DNA of 7,564 nucleotides from Deltaproteobacteria bacterium (GTDB lineage: Bacteria > Bdellovibrionota > UBA1018). A program made the translations under genes and the position numbers. Below the pieces are notes generated by a model, which searched no databases, had not been told where the DNA came from, and worked only from the letters and a program-made list of their open reading frames with translations. Shown piece by piece: positions 6,278-7,564 of the stretch; within the stretch, counting starts at the first letter, position 1, and every line of letters begins with the position of its first letter. The DNA is taken from contig JACQAU010000048.1 of assembly GCA_016194835.1 (NCBI GenBank), forward strand, positions 1 through 7,564, written 5' to 3'.

Positions 6278-6317
6278 AGTAAATTATACTTTACTTTAAT
6301 TTAGTCATGAGTAAAAT
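6278..6317. promoter_or_regulatory. divergent promoter/operator candidate with four AGTAAA-type half-sites
   Basis: This lies in the 119-bp gap between the divergent 81-residue ORF and the ATPase gene. A perfect palindrome, AGTAAATTATACTTTACT (6278-6295), contains a TATACT -10-like box on the plus strand (6285-6290) and TATAAT on the minus strand (6288-6283). Two more copies follow: ACTAAATT on the minus strand (6305-6298) and AGTAAAAT on the plus strand (6310-6317). All four fit A(G/C)TAAAnT. No convincing -35 box was found at standard spacing on either strand; TTGACT at 6249-6254 is too far from the plus-strand -10. Elsewhere in the gap is a small GGCG-TTC-CGCC hairpin (6261-6271) without a T run. 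Site function is inferred; AT-rich sequence raises the chance of coincidence. Confidence 0.3.
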
Positions 6318-6323
6318 ATAGAG

Positions 6324-7514
6324 ATGTTTAATTTACTAATGAACCGATATATCGCCAAAAACGTAAGTGTAGACCTTAGCTACAATAAAATGGTTTTTAT
6401 TGGTGGGCCAAGGCAAGTTGGAAAAACAACACTTGCCCTTACTTTTTTGGCAAACAAATTATCCCTGAAAAAAACAAATCTTGCTGGCTTGGAGGAACAT
6501 GAAGCATACCTTACTTGGGACAAGAGAGAATTAAGAAAAAAAATTCTTAATAACGAACTCCCAGAGCACCATGGGATCATCATTTTTGATGAAATACATA
6601 AATTTAGAAAATGGAGAAATTTACTCAAAGGTATTTATGATACAAGAAAACACTCTTTACAAATAATCGTAACTGGTTCGGCAAAACTCGATTATTATCG
6701 CAGAGGTGGAGATTCTCTTCTAGGTAGATACCATCACTACAGGTTGCATCCGTTAAGTTTGCCAGAACTTGCGCAATTTGAGACAAATCGCAGAAAAACT
6801 TTAGAGTTATTAATGCATTTTAGCGGGTTTCCAGAACCGTTCTTTAGACAAGATGAAACATACTTGAGGAGATGGAGATTAGAACGACGCAAAAAACTTG
6901 CTTTAGAGGATTTGAGAGATTTAGAACAAGTGCGAGAGATAAGCTTAATAGAACTTCTGATTGAACTTCTTCCCTCTCGGGTCGGGTCACCTCTTTCTAT
7001 TCAGAATTTAGCACAGGATCTAGAGTCTACACACCCAACCGTAAAAAACTGGATTGAAATTATGGATAGACTTTATATTTCATTTCGGATTTCACCATTT
7101 GGATTTCCAAAGATAAGAGCTGTAAAAAAGGAACAAAAACTTTATCTATGGGATTGGTCAGAAATTGAGGATCAAGGATCAAGGTTTGAAAACCTGGTTG
7201 CCAGCCATCTAATTAAGTTTTGTCATTTTGTAGAAGACACACAAGGATTTTTAATGGATTTAAGATATTTGAGAGACACGGATGGTCGTGAGATTGATTT
7301 TGTCGTGCTAAAAAACAAAAAACCACTTTTTGCTGTAGAATGTAAACTGGGAGATACAAAACGTTCAAAAAACCTAAAATATTTTAAAGAAAGAACTACG
7401 ATTCCAAAGTTTTATCAAGTTCATATGTCTCAGTCATCCGACTATGGAGATGCAACCATAGGTGGCAGAATTCTTCCATTTGAAAAGTTTTGTGAAATAG
7501 AAAATCTAGTTTGA
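6324..7514 (+). CDS. AAA_14/DUF4143 family ATPase
   Basis: A 396-residue protein of the widespread AAA_14-DUF4143 family, common in prokaryotic genomes, variable between strains and without a settled function. Walker A is GPRQVGKT (28-35, Lys34). Walker B is IIIFDE (85-90) followed by IHK. TGSAKLD (117-123) is the sensor-1 region, and GRYHHYRLHPLSLPELA follows as in the family. The middle region has a likely winged-helix segment (about 205-255). The C-terminal DUF4143 part carries a PD-(D/E)XK-like set: GREIDFVV (321-328, Asp325) and VECK (338-341, Glu339 and Lys341). Both halves are full length and uninterrupted. The start is ATG 6324 or ATG 6339; neither has a clear Shine-Dalgarno sequence. 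It appears monocistronic, with no antitoxin-like partner in the same direction. A defence or DNA-related role is speculation. Confidence 0.9.
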   Translation: MFNLLMNRYIAKNVSVDLSYNKMVFIGGPRQVGKTTLALTFLANKLSLKKTNLAGLEEHEAYLTWDKRELRKKILNNELPEHHGIIIFDEIHKFRKWRNLLKGIYDTRKHSLQIIVTGSAKLDYYRRGGDSLLGRYHHYRLHPLSLPELAQFETNRRKTLELLMHFSGFPEPFFRQDETYLRRWRLERRKKLALEDLRDLEQVREISLIELLIELLPSRVGSPLSIQNLAQDLESTHPTVKNWIEIMDRLYISFRISPFGFPKIRAVKKEQKLYLWDWSEIEDQGSRFENLVASHLIKFCHFVEDTQGFLMDLRYLRDTDGREIDFVVLKNKKPLFAVECKLGDTKRSKNLKYFKERTTIPKFYQVHMSQSSDYGDATIGGRILPFEKFCEIENLV

Positions 7515-7564
7515 AAGCGGTAAATCTATTTCGTGGCTGGGTTTCTTTCGTTGACTTCTGCTGG

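Noticed and set aside
141..6628. Other open frames of 60-94 codons opposite the real genes (for example 2125-2403 minus, 3152-3436 plus, 6380-6628 minus)
   Set aside because: They lie antisense to strongly recognised coding sequences and have low-complexity or unnatural composition, so they are shadow ORFs.
5959..7514. 81-residue ORF plus ATPase as a toxin-antitoxin pair
   Set aside because: The genes are divergent, the small protein has no recognisable antitoxin fold in its sequence, and the ATPase family is not an established toxin.
7494..7532. GAAATAGA/TCTATTTC inverted repeat after the ATPase as a terminator
   Set aside because: The stem is AT-rich, the loop is 23 nt, part of it lies in coding sequence, and no T tract follows.

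Overview
This window looks like a stretch of a low-GC (roughly high-30s % by eye) Gram-negative bacterial chromosome. The evidence is an NtrY/NtrX sigma-54-type two-component pair, a membrane sensor with several transmembrane helices, and housekeeping genes of bacterial type (RlmB-like methyltransferase, short PyrF). The prolyl-tRNA synthetase is the short archaeal/eukaryotic-like 'type 3' form, without the editing insertion typical of most proteobacterial ProS. Together this suggests a deltaproteobacterial or Bdellovibrionota-like lineage, or an uncultured relative. That placement is inference from gene content, not a phylogeny.

Layout. (1) Positions 1-72 are AT-rich and begin with 13 A's; a weak promoter-like pair sits at 26-53. 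(2) Positions 97-3114 (+) hold an ntrY-ntrX locus. The ntrY part is broken: its three N-terminal membrane helices (97-687) are in a different frame from the fourth helix, HAMP, HisKA and ATPase domains (740-1744). Most of the usual extracytoplasmic sensor domain is also missing at the junction, so one deletion whose length is not a multiple of three could explain both defects. ntrX (1741-3114) is intact and overlaps the kinase by 4 bp. (3) Positions 5906-3121 (-) form a compact housekeeping operon, proS-pyrF-rlmB-like, with zero or 4-bp junctions. It ends only 6 bp from the end of ntrX in a convergent arrangement. (4) An unrecognised 81-residue ORF (6204-5959, -) lies just upstream of proS on the same strand. 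(5) Positions 6205-6323 are a divergent intergenic region with -10-like boxes on both strands and four related AGTAAA-type half-sites. (6) Positions 6324-7514 (+) encode an AAA_14/DUF4143 ATPase with a PD-(D/E)XK-like C-terminus. The last 50 bases hold no gene that can be assigned.

How the parts fit. NtrY-NtrX would sense an envelope or redox/nitrogen cue and activate sigma-54 promoters; here the sensor half looks damaged while the kinase core and regulator keep every catalytic motif. proS, pyrF and the rRNA methyltransferase are translation and pyrimidine housekeeping genes, apparently cotranscribed. The ATPase at the right end looks like an accessory gene. I see no CRISPR array, insertion sequence, tRNA or rRNA, and no convincing multi-gene novel system. 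The points most worth checking are the ntrY junction, the shortened RlmB N-domain, the AGTAAA site cluster and the unknown 81-residue protein.
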